64,000 bases of DNA from Microbacterium sp. HD4P20 (GTDB taxonomy: Bacteria > Actinomycetota > Actinomycetes > Actinomycetales > Microbacteriaceae): NCBI RefSeq assembly GCF_019449275.2, contig NZ_JAHZQZ020000012.1:548752-612751 (forward strand). The letters are read 5' to 3'. The translations under genes and the position numbers were made by a program. Positions 15,624-23,673 of the stretch are shown here, piece after piece. The notes under the pieces are model-generated. The model ran no database searches. It saw only the letters and a list, made by a program, of their open reading frames with translations, and was not told the DNA's origin. Each line of letters starts with the position of its first letter. Position 1 is the first letter of the stretch.

Positions 15624-16712
15624 ATGCAACTGGGAATGGTGGGACTCGGCCGGATGGGCGCCAACATCGTGCGCCGGCTTATGCGCGATGGGCACGATTG
15701 CGTCGTTTTCGATGTGAATCCGAAAGCCGTGACCACGCTCGCCGGTGAGGGTGCCGTCGGTGCGGCCAGTCTGGCCGATATGGCCTCGAAGCTCGAGGCT
15801 CCGCGCGCCATCTGGCTCATGATCCCCGCGGGACTCACCGGCAAGGTGGTGGACGAGGTGGCTGCGCTTCTGGAACCGGGCGACATCATCATCGACGGCG
15901 GCAACTCGAACTACCGCGACGACGTCCGCCGCGCGGCCAAGCTGAAGGACACCGGAATCCGGTACGTCGATATCGGAACGAGCGGCGGCGTCTTCGGGCT
16001 CGAACGCGGCTACTGCCTCATGGTCGGGGGCCCCGAGGACGCGTTCCGGCGCATCGAGCCGATCCTCAGATCCATCGCCCCCGGAGCCGGTGAGGCACCG
16101 CGCACCCCCGGTCGCTCGGGCGATCCTGCACCCGAGGAACAGGGGTATCTTCACTGCGGGTCATCGGGTGCGGGTCACTTCGTGAAGATGGTGCACAACG
16201 GTATCGAGTACGGCATCATGGCCTCACTCGCCGAGGGTTTCAACATCCTGGAGCACGCTGACGCCGGCATCGAGCAGGCCGAGCACTCGGCTGAGATCGC
16301 GCCGCTGGAGGAGCCGGAGTTCTACCAGTTCACGATAGACAGCTCGAAGGTGGCGGAGCTGTGGCGTCGCGGCTCGGTGATCTCCTCGTGGCTGCTCGAT
16401 CTGACCGCGGCGGCTCTGCACGAGAATCCGACGCTGGACGGCCTCGCGGGTCGCGTCTCGGACTCGGGTGAGGGCCGGTGGACGGTCAAGGCGGCGGTCG
16501 ACATCGGCGTTCCCGCGCCGGTCCTCGCGGCGTCTCTCTTCGAGCGGTTCGCGTCCCGCGGTGAGGACCAGTTCGCGAACCAGGTCCTGTCGGCGATGCG
16601 TCTGCAGTTCGGAGGACATCAGGAGCTGCCCGCCGGTGACGTGCTCGAGGCCGGTGGCGAGAAGGCGGAGTCGTCGTCGCACGGCCAATCCGAGACGACC
16701 GACGAAGCCTGA
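15624..16712 (+). CDS. gnd: 6-phosphogluconate dehydrogenase, decarboxylating (GndA/YqeC-type, NAD-preferring class)
   Basis: 362-aa oxidoreductase converting 6-phosphogluconate to ribulose 5-phosphate and CO2 in the pentose phosphate pathway. The Rossmann motif is MVGLGRMGANIVRRL (residues 5-19). Substrate and catalytic elements are IIDGGNSNYRDD, DIGTSGGVFGLERGYCLMVGG and the CGSSGAGHFVKMVHNGIEYG stretch containing the catalytic Lys and the HNGIEY motif. At about 360 aa it belongs to the short class rather than the 470-aa NADP-dependent class. The start follows GAGGAGCGACGAC. The C-terminal tail (ESSSHGQSETTDEA) is low in complexity. Confidence 0.93.
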   Translation: MQLGMVGLGRMGANIVRRLMRDGHDCVVFDVNPKAVTTLAGEGAVGAASLADMASKLEAPRAIWLMIPAGLTGKVVDEVAALLEPGDIIIDGGNSNYRDDVRRAAKLKDTGIRYVDIGTSGGVFGLERGYCLMVGGPEDAFRRIEPILRSIAPGAGEAPRTPGRSGDPAPEEQGYLHCGSSGAGHFVKMVHNGIEYGIMASLAEGFNILEHADAGIEQAEHSAEIAPLEEPEFYQFTIDSSKVAELWRRGSVISSWLLDLTAAALHENPTLDGLAGRVSDSGEGRWTVKAAVDIGVPAPVLAASLFERFASRGEDQFANQVLSAMRLQFGGHQELPAGDVLEAGGEKAESSSHGQSETTDEA

Positions 16713-16762
16713 TCGCGAGGGCTACCGGCTAACGTGTGGCTTCAGGGGATCGGAGGCCATGC

Positions 16763-17422
16763 GTGATCGCAGCGATGCTGGTGCGGGTGATCGATGGGCT
16801 GGTCCAGCTCGGACTCATCGTGCTCGGCGGAATGCTCGTCTGGTTCGATGACGATGGCACGATCATCGGCTTGCTGGCTTGGTGGTGTGTGCTCGGCAGC
16901 GCGTACTGGGTCGCGTGCGTCTTCGTCGTCGGCGTGGGTGTGCGTCGCGGTCCCGAGAGGGCGCCGCGGTGGCTGCGAACGGTCGAGCTGCATCCTGCCG
17001 TGGCGATTCTCACCACTCTCGCCACCTTCATCGCGAGCTTCGTGGGAGTCGTTGCCGTCAGCGAGATTCTGCTGCTGAGAGATGACCCGGCGTATGCCGG
17101 CTGGGTGGAGCCGGTCGCGGTGTGGGCGATGCTGCTGTCGTGGGCCCTGTTCCACTGGGGGTTCGCGCGCATCTACGACCGCCGGTACCGCCGGGAGGTG
17201 GCCGCCGAGGCGCCGCCGCCGCTGGTGTTCCCAGGAACCGACAGCCCGCGGTTGGTGGACTTCGTCTACTTCTCTTTCACGAACGCCACGGCGTTCTCGG
17301 TGTCAGACGTGCAGGTCATGACGAGCCGCATGCGGTGGACCGTCGTGTGGCACACCACGGTCAGCTTCTTCTTGAACGCCCTCATCATCGTGCTCGCCTT
17401 CAGCACGATCATCAACGGGTGA
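16763..17422 (+). CDS. DUF1345 integral membrane protein
   Basis: 219-aa membrane protein with about five helices (LVQLGLIVLGGMLVW; LAWWCVLGSAYWVACVFVVGVG; AVAILTTLATFIASFVGVVAV; MLLSWALFHWGFARIY; a C-terminal span FFLNALIIVLAFSTI). The DUF1345 hallmarks LVDFVYFSFTNATAFSVSDVQV and RMRWTVVWHTTVSF are present. GTG at 16763 is chosen because GGAGG sits 6 bases upstream; GTG at 16736 lacks an SD. The function is unknown. The stop codon lies inside the first unit of a 7-bp tandem repeat. Confidence 0.85.
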   Translation: MIAAMLVRVIDGLVQLGLIVLGGMLVWFDDDGTIIGLLAWWCVLGSAYWVACVFVVGVGVRRGPERAPRWLRTVELHPAVAILTTLATFIASFVGVVAVSEILLLRDDPAYAGWVEPVAVWAMLLSWALFHWGFARIYDRRYRREVAAEAPPPLVFPGTDSPRLVDFVYFSFTNATAFSVSDVQVMTSRMRWTVVWHTTVSFFLNALIIVLAFSTIING

Positions 17423-17444
17423 CGGGTGACGGGTGACGGGTGAC
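17417..17444 (+). repeat. Four tandem copies of a 7-bp unit (GGGTGAC)
   Basis: GGGTGAC is repeated exactly four times, followed by a partial GGG. The first copy supplies the TGA stop of the DUF1345 gene. Because the unit is 7 bp (not a multiple of 3), copies after the first are outside the gene, and slippage would not change the protein unless it removed the first unit. Confidence 0.9.
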
Positions 17445-17467
17445 GGGACGAGGGGGCTCGGGTCGTG

Positions 17468-17617
17468 TCAGATCGGTAGGTCCTCGACATCGTCGCCCTC
17501 GATGATCGGAGGCTCGTCCTCGGGCTCGATCTCGTCGTCAGGATGGTCCGACTCGGCCGCCGTCGTCGTATCGGGTTCGGGGCCGGGCTCTTGAGGAGGC
17601 AGCGTCGCGTCTGTCAT
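17468..17617 (-). CDS. Small acidic hypothetical protein (49 aa)
   Basis: ATG at 17615-17617 to TGA at 17468-17470. The peptide is extremely acidic and proline-rich, with segments such as PPQEPGPEPDTTTAAES and EIEPEDEPPIIEGDD, and no basic residue. Codons end almost always in G or C. There is no SD. Such short, disordered, acidic proteins are common orphan genes in Microbacteriaceae. It may be an intrinsically disordered regulator or a decoy; no function can be assigned. Confidence 0.5.
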   Translation of the reverse strand: MTDATLPPQEPGPEPDTTTAAESDHPDDEIEPEDEPPIIEGDDVEDLPI

Positions 17618-17690
17618 GCCAGCAGTACAGCTGCGTCCGGAGAGCGACGGTAGGGGGTTGACCCCGAGAAGCTGACTCCGTGAACCGAAA

Positions 17691-17724
17691 CGGATGCCGC
17701 GACCCGGTGGGGTCGCGGCATCCG
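17691..17724 (-). terminator. Terminator hairpin of the msrB-msrA operon
   Basis: A perfect 15-bp inverted repeat (arms 17691-17705 and 17710-17724, containing GGATGCCGCGACCC) with a 4-base loop starts 14 bases after the msrA stop. The minus-strand sequence beyond the stem is moderately T-rich (TTTCGGTTC). Confidence 0.8.
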
Positions 17725-17737
17725 TTCTCGTCCGTGG

Positions 17738-18298
17738 CTATGCCGAGGCGGAGGCGCCCTGGCGCTTGGGCAGCACCCAGCCCGCGCGCGGGAAGTGGCA
17801 CGTGTAGCCGTTGGGGTAGGTGATGAGGTAGTCCTGGTGCTCGGGCTCGGCCTCCCAGAATGGGCCGGCGGGCTCGATCGTGGTGACCGCCTTGCCCGGC
17901 CACAGTCCCGATGCGTCGACGTCGGCGATGGTGTCGCGAGCCACGCGCTCCTGCTCGGGTGAGAGCGGGAAGATCGCTGAACGGTAACTCGATCCGATGT
18001 CATTGCCCTGACGGTTCAGGGTCGACGGGTCGTGGATCTGGAAGAAGAACGCCAGGATGTCGCGGTACGACGTCTCGGTCGGGTCGAACACGATCTCGAC
18101 CGCCTCGGCGTGGCCGGGGTGGTTGCGGTACGTCGCGTGGTCGTTCTCGCCGCCGGTGTAGCCCACGCGCGTGTCGAGCACGCCGGGCTGGCGTCGGATG
18201 AGGTCCTCCATGCCCCAGAAACAGCCACCGGCGAGGACGGCCGTCTCGGTGTCGGGGTTCTGGGTGATGGCTCCGGTGTCGGTGGGTCCACTCGTCAT
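17738..18298 (-). CDS. msrA: Peptide-methionine (S)-S-oxide reductase MsrA
   Basis: 186-aa repair enzyme that reduces methionine-S-sulfoxide in proteins using thioredoxin. The catalytic GCFWG motif is at residues 25-29, followed by the family segments [27 protein letters not shown] and YRSAIFP. Near the end [14 protein letters not shown] supplies a further Cys that could resolve the disulfide. The ATG overlaps the msrB stop by 4 bases. Expression is through the msrB-msrA transcript that ends at the hairpin 17691-17724. Confidence 0.95.
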   Translation of the reverse strand: MTSGPTDTGAITQNPDTETAVLAGGCFWGMEDLIRRQPGVLDTRVGYTGGENDHATYRNHPGHAEAVEIVFDPTETSYRDILAFFFQIHDPSTLNRQGNDIGSSYRSAIFPLSPEQERVARDTIADVDASGLWPGKAVTTIEPAGPFWEAEPEHQDYLITYPNGYTCHFPRAGWVLPKRQGASASA

Positions 18299-18771
18299 GA
18301 TGCGTGCTCCTGGTCGTTCGTGGTGGGCTCGAAGAGTCCGCGGTATTCACCGTATCCCTCGGTGACGAGGTCGGTCGCGGGGATGAAGCGCAGGGCGGCG
18401 GAGTTCATGCAGTAGCGCAAGCCTCCGGCATCCCGTGGTCCGTCGTGGAAGACGTGGCCGAGGTGGCTGTCGGCTGCCGACGAGCGCACCTCGGTGCGGG
18501 GCATCAGCAGCTCCCAGTCGGTCCTCGTCGTCACGGCCTCGGAGTCGATCGGCTTGGTGAAGCTGGGCCAGCCGGTTCCGCTCTCGTACTTGTCGGTCGA
18601 CGAGAACAGGGGCTGACCGGAGACGACGTCGACGTAGATTCCTGGCTCGTGGTTGTTCCAGTACGCGTTGCGGAAGGGCGGTTCGGTGCCGTCCTGCTGG
18701 GTCACGGTGTACTGCAGGTCGGTGAGGCGGCTCAGCGCCTCGGGCGTCGTGCGATAGTCGGTGCTCTTCAC
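18295..18771 (-). CDS. msrB: Peptide-methionine (R)-S-oxide reductase MsrB, zinc-less form
   Basis: 158-aa enzyme that reduces methionine-R-sulfoxide. The catalytic Cys is in [13 protein letters not shown] near residue 133, with [29 protein letters not shown] and the substrate-side residues conserved. The two CxxC zinc motifs of many MsrB proteins are absent: the first is GIYVDVVSG here and DGPRDAGG replaces the second. GTG at 18769-18771 is used because AGGAGG lies 8 bases upstream; the open frame to 18840 has no family similarity. It is first in the msrB-msrA operon. Confidence 0.93.
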   Translation of the reverse strand: MKSTDYRTTPEALSRLTDLQYTVTQQDGTEPPFRNAYWNNHEPGIYVDVVSGQPLFSSTDKYESGTGWPSFTKPIDSEAVTTRTDWELLMPRTEVRSSAADSHLGHVFHDGPRDAGGLRYCMNSAALRFIPATDLVTEGYGEYRGLFEPTTNDQEHAS

Positions 18772-18891
18772 TGGGGTTTCCTCCTCGGGCGACGACGCTG
18801 GCTGCGGCGTCATAGGGAGAGAACGGATGCCGCTTCCCATTTGGTCCCGCGAACCTGGGAACGCGCTTTGAGTTCGGCGATCGGTGGTTCG

Positions 18892-19236
18892 CTAGATGTC
18901 GAGGAAGTCGCGGAGCCACATGCGCACTCCGCGCAGACAGCTCTCATCGACGCGCCCGGAGACGCCGGTGAGTCTCTCGCGAGCCAGCGTGCGCGGCTGC
19001 TCCGTCATCACCCAGGAGGGCCTGTCGAGCCCGCTCGGTCCGTCCACACGCACATGATTCGGCCAGCCCCGATCGACGCCGGTGATCGGTAAGGCGATGA
19101 CGAGCGTGGTGACGGCGTCGAGGTAGCCGTCCGACGCGATGACCAGTACCGGCCTGTGGCCGCTCTGTTCGCGTCCGCGTGTCGGCTCGAGCGAGGCCCA
19201 TGCGACCGCGCCCGGTCCGAGGTCCTGATCAGCCAC
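18892..19236 (-). CDS. Type II toxin, MazF/PemK-like endoribonuclease
   Basis: 114-aa MazF-family toxin expected to cleave mRNA. Conserved features: GAVAWASLEPTRGREQSGHR at the N-terminus with the RPVLVIASD strand, then VIALPITGVDRGWPNHV and SWVMTEQPRTLARERL, ending in the C-terminal helix GVRMWLRDFLDI. GTG at 19234-19236 overlaps the stop of the upstream ribbon-helix-helix antitoxin gene by 8 bases, a normal antitoxin-first layout. No toxicity evidence can be read from sequence. Confidence 0.88.
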   Translation of the reverse strand: MADQDLGPGAVAWASLEPTRGREQSGHRPVLVIASDGYLDAVTTLVIALPITGVDRGWPNHVRVDGPSGLDRPSWVMTEQPRTLARERLTGVSGRVDESCLRGVRMWLRDFLDI

Positions 19237-19468
19237 GCGACGCGTCGGTCAACTCGGTCGCCTCCCACAGAGCGGACTCCGAGGCATGACTGATGCCCAC
19301 GTTTGAAGGTGATCTGTCGATCGCCTCCTTTAGGGCGGCCAGGCGGCGTCGGCGGTCCTCGGCGTCGGCGAGTACCGCGAGGTGTGCGCCCAGTGTACGG
19401 CCGGCCCCAGACGCCTGCGCCTTCAGTCGATCACGGAGCTCATCGCTCACCTTGATCGTGGTAGTCAT
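19229..19468 (-). CDS. Type II antitoxin, ribbon-helix-helix protein paired with MazF-like toxin
   Basis: 79-aa protein whose N-terminus MTTTIKVSDELRDRLKAQAS is a typical RHH DNA-binding fold, followed by a helical, charged segment (LADAEDRRRRLAALKEAI) and a C-terminal part that would wrap the toxin. The ATG at 19466-19468 lies 6 bases after a TATACT box and has no SD, so the operon is probably leaderless. The longer open frame to 19642 is not needed. RHH antitoxins usually repress their own promoter, which here would overlap the -10 box. Confidence 0.85.
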   Translation of the reverse strand: MTTTIKVSDELRDRLKAQASGAGRTLGAHLAVLADAEDRRRRLAALKEAIDRSPSNVGISHASESALWEATELTDASRG

Positions 19469-19474
19469 ACCCTG

Positions 19475-19480
19475 AGTATA
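19475..19480 (-). promoter_or_regulatory. Leaderless -10 box of the toxin-antitoxin operon
   Basis: TATACT (minus strand), one base from the TATAAT consensus, lies 6 bases before the antitoxin ATG. This is the best -10 match among the leaderless sites in the window. Confidence 0.7.
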
Positions 19481-19496
19481 CCGGCGGCCTTCCATC

Positions 19497-21134
19497 TCAG
19501 TAGTGGTGACTGGATGAGCGCGAGGCCGCGGTCTGTAGAGCGGAGCGAGCGAACTCCCGAAGGGTCGGCGGCACGACCCACCCGCCGTCGTCCAGACGCC
19601 CGAGCCCGAGGAGTGACAGCACCTCGATAAGCGGCTCGGCACCGTGCAGCAGCGTCGGCACGGGCGCGGGCATCACCCATCGGTCATCGTGGGGCGACAT
19701 CCAGGCGTCGTCTGCGTAGGCAGGCCCCGCGCTCGCACAGACCCACTCGGACTGCACCCCGGCCTCGAGCAGGTCGTCGCGGCTCATGGCGGCGGCGACG
19801 GCCACGGCGCCCCCGCTCGCGGCAGCCTTCGCGGCATCCCGGATCGCTGCCGCGACGACGTCGTGCCATGTGGCGCCATCCAGCTGCGGGCAGTCGCACA
19901 GGCCCCCGCAGTCGGCATCGCGGTACGCACGGTCGCCGCTGTAGCCATAGCCGCCGTAGCGGTGATCGTGCCACTTCGCCTGCCGGGTGTTCTCGGTGAG
20001 GATGAGGGTCTGACCCGCGCGCTCGAGCCCTGCGCCCGCTTCGCGCAGGCTGCCGTCGGCGATCGCCATGAGGAAGAGCTGGCCTGCTCTGCGGTCGACG
20101 ATCGAGAAGGAGGTGACCGAGTCGGCGAGGACTGCCCAGAGCTTGGTCGGCGACGAGGCGGCGGTCACGATGGCCCTCTTGGCAAGGAGCTTGCCCGTGC
20201 GTCGGTAGAGGAGGCGCATCTGACGTGCCGCGCGCACCAGAAGCTGCACGTGATCCTTGTGGCAGTCCAGCTCGGCGGCGCCTTCGGCGAGGAACGCAGG
20301 GCTGACTTCTCCCTTTTCGAGCAGGACGTCCCCACGGTCGGCCCGATCTATCAGCCAGTGGAAGTGCCGCGTCACGTCGGCGGCTTCGTCTGCGGTCACC
20401 ACGACCGGCAGGTCGAGCGCACAGGCTTCGAGGTGTGCGCGCAGGCCGGTTTGTGCCAGGCGAGGGAGGTCGTTCACGACAGAGGCGAGGATCCCGGTCT
20501 CACGCGCCGATGCTCGCTCGGTGACGAACGACTGCTCGAGGGCGCGCTGGGCGGCTCCCAGGTCGAACACGTCGGGATCGTAGGAGCCCCACGGTCCGAC
20601 GGTCTGCTGGATGCGCGTGCGCACAGCGTCGTGCCGCGGATCGCCCGGATCGTTCAGCATGGCCGTCAGGACTTCGTGTTCGTAGGGTCCTCGGGCGCAG
20701 GAGAAGGGGGATCGCCCCTCGCCGGAGACCACCCCGGCGCGCGGCTCGGACGCCATCGACATCTCATCCGCCGCGGCCACGATCTCGACCATCCAGCTGG
20801 CATCGCATGTGTGGGTGAAGAAGATCGGCGCGCTGCCGCGAAACGCGCTGCCGACGCGTGCGGTGGCCGCGTCGATGACCGTCGGGTCGCGAAAGTCGAT
20901 CATCGTCCAGCGGTCGCCCCATCGTCGCCGGTCGTGCGACCAATGGGGACTTTCGAGCGTGTCCGTGAACAGGTGGTGGCGGCAGGGGAAGCCGTCGAAC
21001 ACCGACTGCACGACCTGCCGCAGTTCTTCGAGTGTCAGGTCGGCGTCGACGATGACTTCGCGCCAGATCCCCGGGTTGGTGCCGAGGAGGGAGAGGCGGA
21101 GCGGGATGACCTGCCGGAGGGAGGGGGAGCGCAT
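19497..21134 (-). CDS. Plasmid pRiA4b ORF-3 family protein
   Basis: 545-aa protein whose N-terminal about 180 residues match the pRiA4b ORF-3/TnpR-passenger fold: VIPLRLSLLGTNPGIWREVIV, LTLEELRQVVQSVFDGFPCRHHLF, then FTHTCDASWMVEIVAA and CARGPYEHEVLTAMLNDP...DP..FDL. The long C-terminal region (about 200-545) is helical and includes a Gly/Tyr-rich stretch (DHRYGGYGYSGDRAYRD) and several Cys (DADCGGLCDCPQ). The role is unknown; relatives occur on plasmids and transposons as well as chromosomes. ATG at 21132-21134 is leaderless. It sits immediately upstream of the MazEF-like module on the same strand, but that module has its own promoter. Confidence 0.8.
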   Translation of the reverse strand: MRSPSLRQVIPLRLSLLGTNPGIWREVIVDADLTLEELRQVVQSVFDGFPCRHHLFTDTLESPHWSHDRRRWGDRWTMIDFRDPTVIDAATARVGSAFRGSAPIFFTHTCDASWMVEIVAAADEMSMASEPRAGVVSGEGRSPFSCARGPYEHEVLTAMLNDPGDPRHDAVRTRIQQTVGPWGSYDPDVFDLGAAQRALEQSFVTERASARETGILASVVNDLPRLAQTGLRAHLEACALDLPVVVTADEAADVTRHFHWLIDRADRGDVLLEKGEVSPAFLAEGAAELDCHKDHVQLLVRAARQMRLLYRRTGKLLAKRAIVTAASSPTKLWAVLADSVTSFSIVDRRAGQLFLMAIADGSLREAGAGLERAGQTLILTENTRQAKWHDHRYGGYGYSGDRAYRDADCGGLCDCPQLDGATWHDVVAAAIRDAAKAAASGGAVAVAAAMSRDDLLEAGVQSEWVCASAGPAYADDAWMSPHDDRWVMPAPVPTLLHGAEPLIEVLSLLGLGRLDDGGWVVPPTLREFARSALQTAASRSSSHHY

Positions 21135-21140
21135 GCGTCG

Positions 21141-21146
21141 ACGATA
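21141..21146 (-). promoter_or_regulatory. Leaderless -10 box of the pRiA4b ORF-3-like gene
   Basis: TATCGT (minus strand) lies 6 bases before the ATG at 21134, and no SD is present. Confidence 0.55.
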
Positions 21147-21316
21147 GGAGTCCGTGACAGGGCGATTCCGCTGTGCGCTGCGATCTGGGGATAGCGGGGC
21201 CCGGGCAGGGCCTGGGGAGGAAGGGCGGACCGTGACAGGTCATGGCGCCGGGCGCAACCCCCTCCTCGATCTGAGATCGTGCGACGAAGGTGTCGGGGAC
21301 ACCCTTGGAGGAGCGA

Positions 21317-22462
21317 ATGAAGGCGATGACGTACCGCGGACCGTACAAGCTCCGCGTCGAGAGCAAGCCCGAGCCGAAGATCGAGCACCCGAACGACGCG
21401 GTGGTGCGGGTCGAGCTCGCGGCGATCTGCGGGTCGGACCTGCACCTGTACCACGGCATGATGCCCGACACCCGGATCGGGCATACGTTCGGCCATGAGT
21501 TCATCGGCACGGTCGAGCAGGTCGGCGGCTCGGTGCAGACCCTGACCGTCGGCGACCGGGTGATGGTGCCGTTCAACATCTATTGCGGCTCGTGCTTCTT
21601 CTGCGCCCGAGGTCTCTTCTCGAACTGTCACAACGTGAACCCCAATGCGACCGCGATCGGCGGTATCTACGGGTACTCGCACTCCGCAGGCGGGTATGAC
21701 GGCGGGCAGGCCGAGCTCGTGCGGGTGCCGTTCGCGGACGTGGGGCCTTCCCTCATCCCCGCCGACATCGCAGGCGAGGACGCGCTGATGCTGACCGACG
21801 CGTTCGCCACGGGATACTTCGGGGCGCAGCTCGCCGACATCGTCGAAGGTGACACGGTGGTCGTGTTCGGGGCGGGTCCGGTCGGTCTTGCGGCGGCGCG
21901 GTCGTGCTGGCTGATGGGTGCGGGGCGCGTCATCGTCGTCGATCATCTCGACTACCGCCTGCGCAAGGCCGAGGAGTTCGCGTTCGCCGAGACGGTGGCG
22001 TTCGGCCAGGTGGGCGACGTCGTGCGCGAGCTCAAGAAGATGACCGACGGACTGGGAGCGGATGCCGCGATCGACGCGGTCGGTGCAGAGGCCGACGGGC
22101 ATGTGCTCCAGCACGTGAGTTCGGCGAAGTTCAAGCTGCAAGGAGGCTCGCCCGTTGCGCTGAACTGGGCGATCGACGCGGTGCGCAAGGGCGGGACCGT
22201 GTCGGTGATGGGCGCCTACGGTCCGATGTTCAGCGCCGTGAAGTTCGGTGATGCGATGAACAAGGGGCTGACCCTGCGGATGAATCAGGCGCCGGTCAAG
22301 CGGCAGTGGCCGCGCCTGCTCGAGCACATCCGTGCCGGGTACGTGAAGCCCAGCGAGTTGATCACCCACCGCTTCCCGCTCGACGAGATCGCCGAGGGCT
22401 ATCACGTCTTCTCGTCGAAGCTCGACGACATCATCAAGCCGGTCATCACGCCGGCTGCCTGA
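21317..22462 (+). CDS. Zinc-dependent alcohol dehydrogenase (medium-chain, formaldehyde dehydrogenase-like)
   Basis: 381-aa MDR-family dehydrogenase. Catalytic zinc ligands: CGSD (about residue 37) and GHTFGHEF with His-Glu (about 60-66). Structural zinc lobe: CGSCFFCARGLFSNC. NAD-binding motif: VVVFGAGPVGLAAARS. Length and layout match the glutathione-independent formaldehyde dehydrogenase-like group. ATG at 21317 follows GGAGGAG. A short hairpin (GGTGTC/GACACC) lies just upstream of the SD. The following small gene, 33 bases downstream, is likely co-transcribed. Confidence 0.92.
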   Translation: MKAMTYRGPYKLRVESKPEPKIEHPNDAVVRVELAAICGSDLHLYHGMMPDTRIGHTFGHEFIGTVEQVGGSVQTLTVGDRVMVPFNIYCGSCFFCARGLFSNCHNVNPNATAIGGIYGYSHSAGGYDGGQAELVRVPFADVGPSLIPADIAGEDALMLTDAFATGYFGAQLADIVEGDTVVVFGAGPVGLAAARSCWLMGAGRVIVVDHLDYRLRKAEEFAFAETVAFGQVGDVVRELKKMTDGLGADAAIDAVGAEADGHVLQHVSSAKFKLQGGSPVALNWAIDAVRKGGTVSVMGAYGPMFSAVKFGDAMNKGLTLRMNQAPVKRQWPRLLEHIRAGYVKPSELITHRFPLDEIAEGYHVFSSKLDDIIKPVITPAA

Positions 22463-22495
22463 CGACGGCCCATGACGATTCCGAAGGAGAAGGCC

Positions 22496-23077
22496 ATGCC
22501 GTACACCGCCGACAAGCCCGGGCGCACCCCGGCCGTCGATGAGCTTCGTGCCCGCATCCCGGGCTGGGGCGCCGACCTCAACCCCGCCGATCGACCAGCG
22601 TTCCCGCGCGAACAGCCTGGCTTGGTGACCGGTGCGCACTGGCAGATGCCTGAACAGCAGCATTGGCAGGGTCGCGCACGCGAGAAGTCCGTCGAGCATG
22701 AGCGCCTCACGCCGGTCTTCGGGACGGCGCAGCCGCTTCACGGCCTCGCGGGGCACGTGCGACGATTCGCGTACGACAGATACAGCGAGGGACAGGCGGC
22801 GCATTGGCTGCTGCTGATCGTGGGTGACCGCGTCGACTCGGTGACCGCGCACGCCAGGTCGCTCTTCTCGCGGCACCCGGACGACCCGATCACCCAGTCC
22901 GGCATGCTCGGCGAGCGCGGCCGTCGTCCGTTCGCGTCGCGCTTCCGCCGCGGGCGGGTGGATCTCAAGCACACGTGGCTCGACCCGATCGTGGTCGTCG
23001 GTCCCTGGGTGCTGACCGCCGTGGTCGTGTTCAAGGTGGGCCGCTCGATAGTGCGGCCCTCGTCTCGGCGAGGCTGA
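22496..23077 (+). CDS. Hypothetical single-span membrane protein linked to the alcohol dehydrogenase
   Basis: 193-aa protein of unknown function. The N-terminal half is polar and proline-rich (GRTPAVDELRARIPGWGADL, NPADRPAFPRE), with a conserved look that suggests a real domain. One hydrophobic helix lies near the C-terminus (DPIVVVGPWVLTAVVVFKVG) followed by a basic tail. ATG at 22496 is preferred over 22472 because AAGGAGAAGG lies just upstream. The tight spacing after the dehydrogenase suggests a shared transcript and perhaps a role in anchoring or cofactor handling; this is inference. Confidence 0.75.
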   Translation: MPYTADKPGRTPAVDELRARIPGWGADLNPADRPAFPREQPGLVTGAHWQMPEQQHWQGRAREKSVEHERLTPVFGTAQPLHGLAGHVRRFAYDRYSEGQAAHWLLLIVGDRVDSVTAHARSLFSRHPDDPITQSGMLGERGRRPFASRFRRGRVDLKHTWLDPIVVVGPWVLTAVVVFKVGRSIVRPSSRRG

Positions 23078-23115
23078 CGGCGCATCGCGGCGCTGTCAGC
23101 GACGAGAATCGGGGC

Positions 23116-23610
23116 ATGACGACGCGGCTCCTGCTGATCTCCGACACGCACATCCCCGGGCGCGCGAGGTGCCTCCCCGACGCGGTTCTGCACCAGGCGG
23201 ATGCCGCGGACCTCGTCATCCACGCCGGCGACTGGGTCTCAGCATCCGTCCTCGACGAGCTCGAACAGCACGCGCCGGTGCTGGGTGTCTACGGCAACAA
23301 CGACGGCGCAGACCTTCGCGCGCGGCTGCCCGAGATCGCTCGGCGCACGATCGATGGCGTGCCGTTCGCGGTGGTCCACGAGACGGGCCCTTCCGACCGT
23401 CGGGAGATGAGGATGGATGCCGCGTTCCCCGGCATCGACGTGCTCGTGTTCGGCCACAGCCACATCCCGTGGGACACGACGACGCCCCAGGGCATGCGCC
23501 TGCTCAACCCGGGCTCGCCCACCGACCGCCGCAGGCAGCCCGTGCACACGATGATGACCGCTGAGGTCGCCGACAATAGGATCCAGAACGTACGCCTGAT
23601 CGCGCTCTGA
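23116..23610 (+). CDS. Metallophosphoesterase, YfcE/MJ0936-type phosphodiesterase
   Basis: 164-aa calcineurin-like phosphoesterase. The metal-binding motifs appear in order: LLLISDTHIPGR (D-x-H, residues 5-16), VIHAGDWV (GD), VYGNNDG (GNxD), AVVHETGP, and VFGHSHIPW (GHSH). Length is typical of the small YfcE group. ATG at 23116 has no SD; a GAGAAT hexamer lies 6 bases upstream and may be a weak leaderless -10. It acts on a small phosphodiester of unknown identity. Confidence 0.88.
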   Translation: MTTRLLLISDTHIPGRARCLPDAVLHQADAADLVIHAGDWVSASVLDELEQHAPVLGVYGNNDGADLRARLPEIARRTIDGVPFAVVHETGPSDRREMRMDAAFPGIDVLVFGHSHIPWDTTTPQGMRLLNPGSPTDRRRQPVHTMMTAEVADNRIQNVRLIAL

Positions 23611-23673
23611 GGCGGGCTTGCTCGGTGCCCCCCACGCACCCATAGCCCGGAGCTCGACGACCCGAGGAGCCCG

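Noticed and set aside
19497..21134. Transposon or integrated element around the pRiA4b ORF-3 gene
   Set aside because: No transposase, integrase or flanking inverted repeats were seen; the family also occurs as a normal chromosomal gene.
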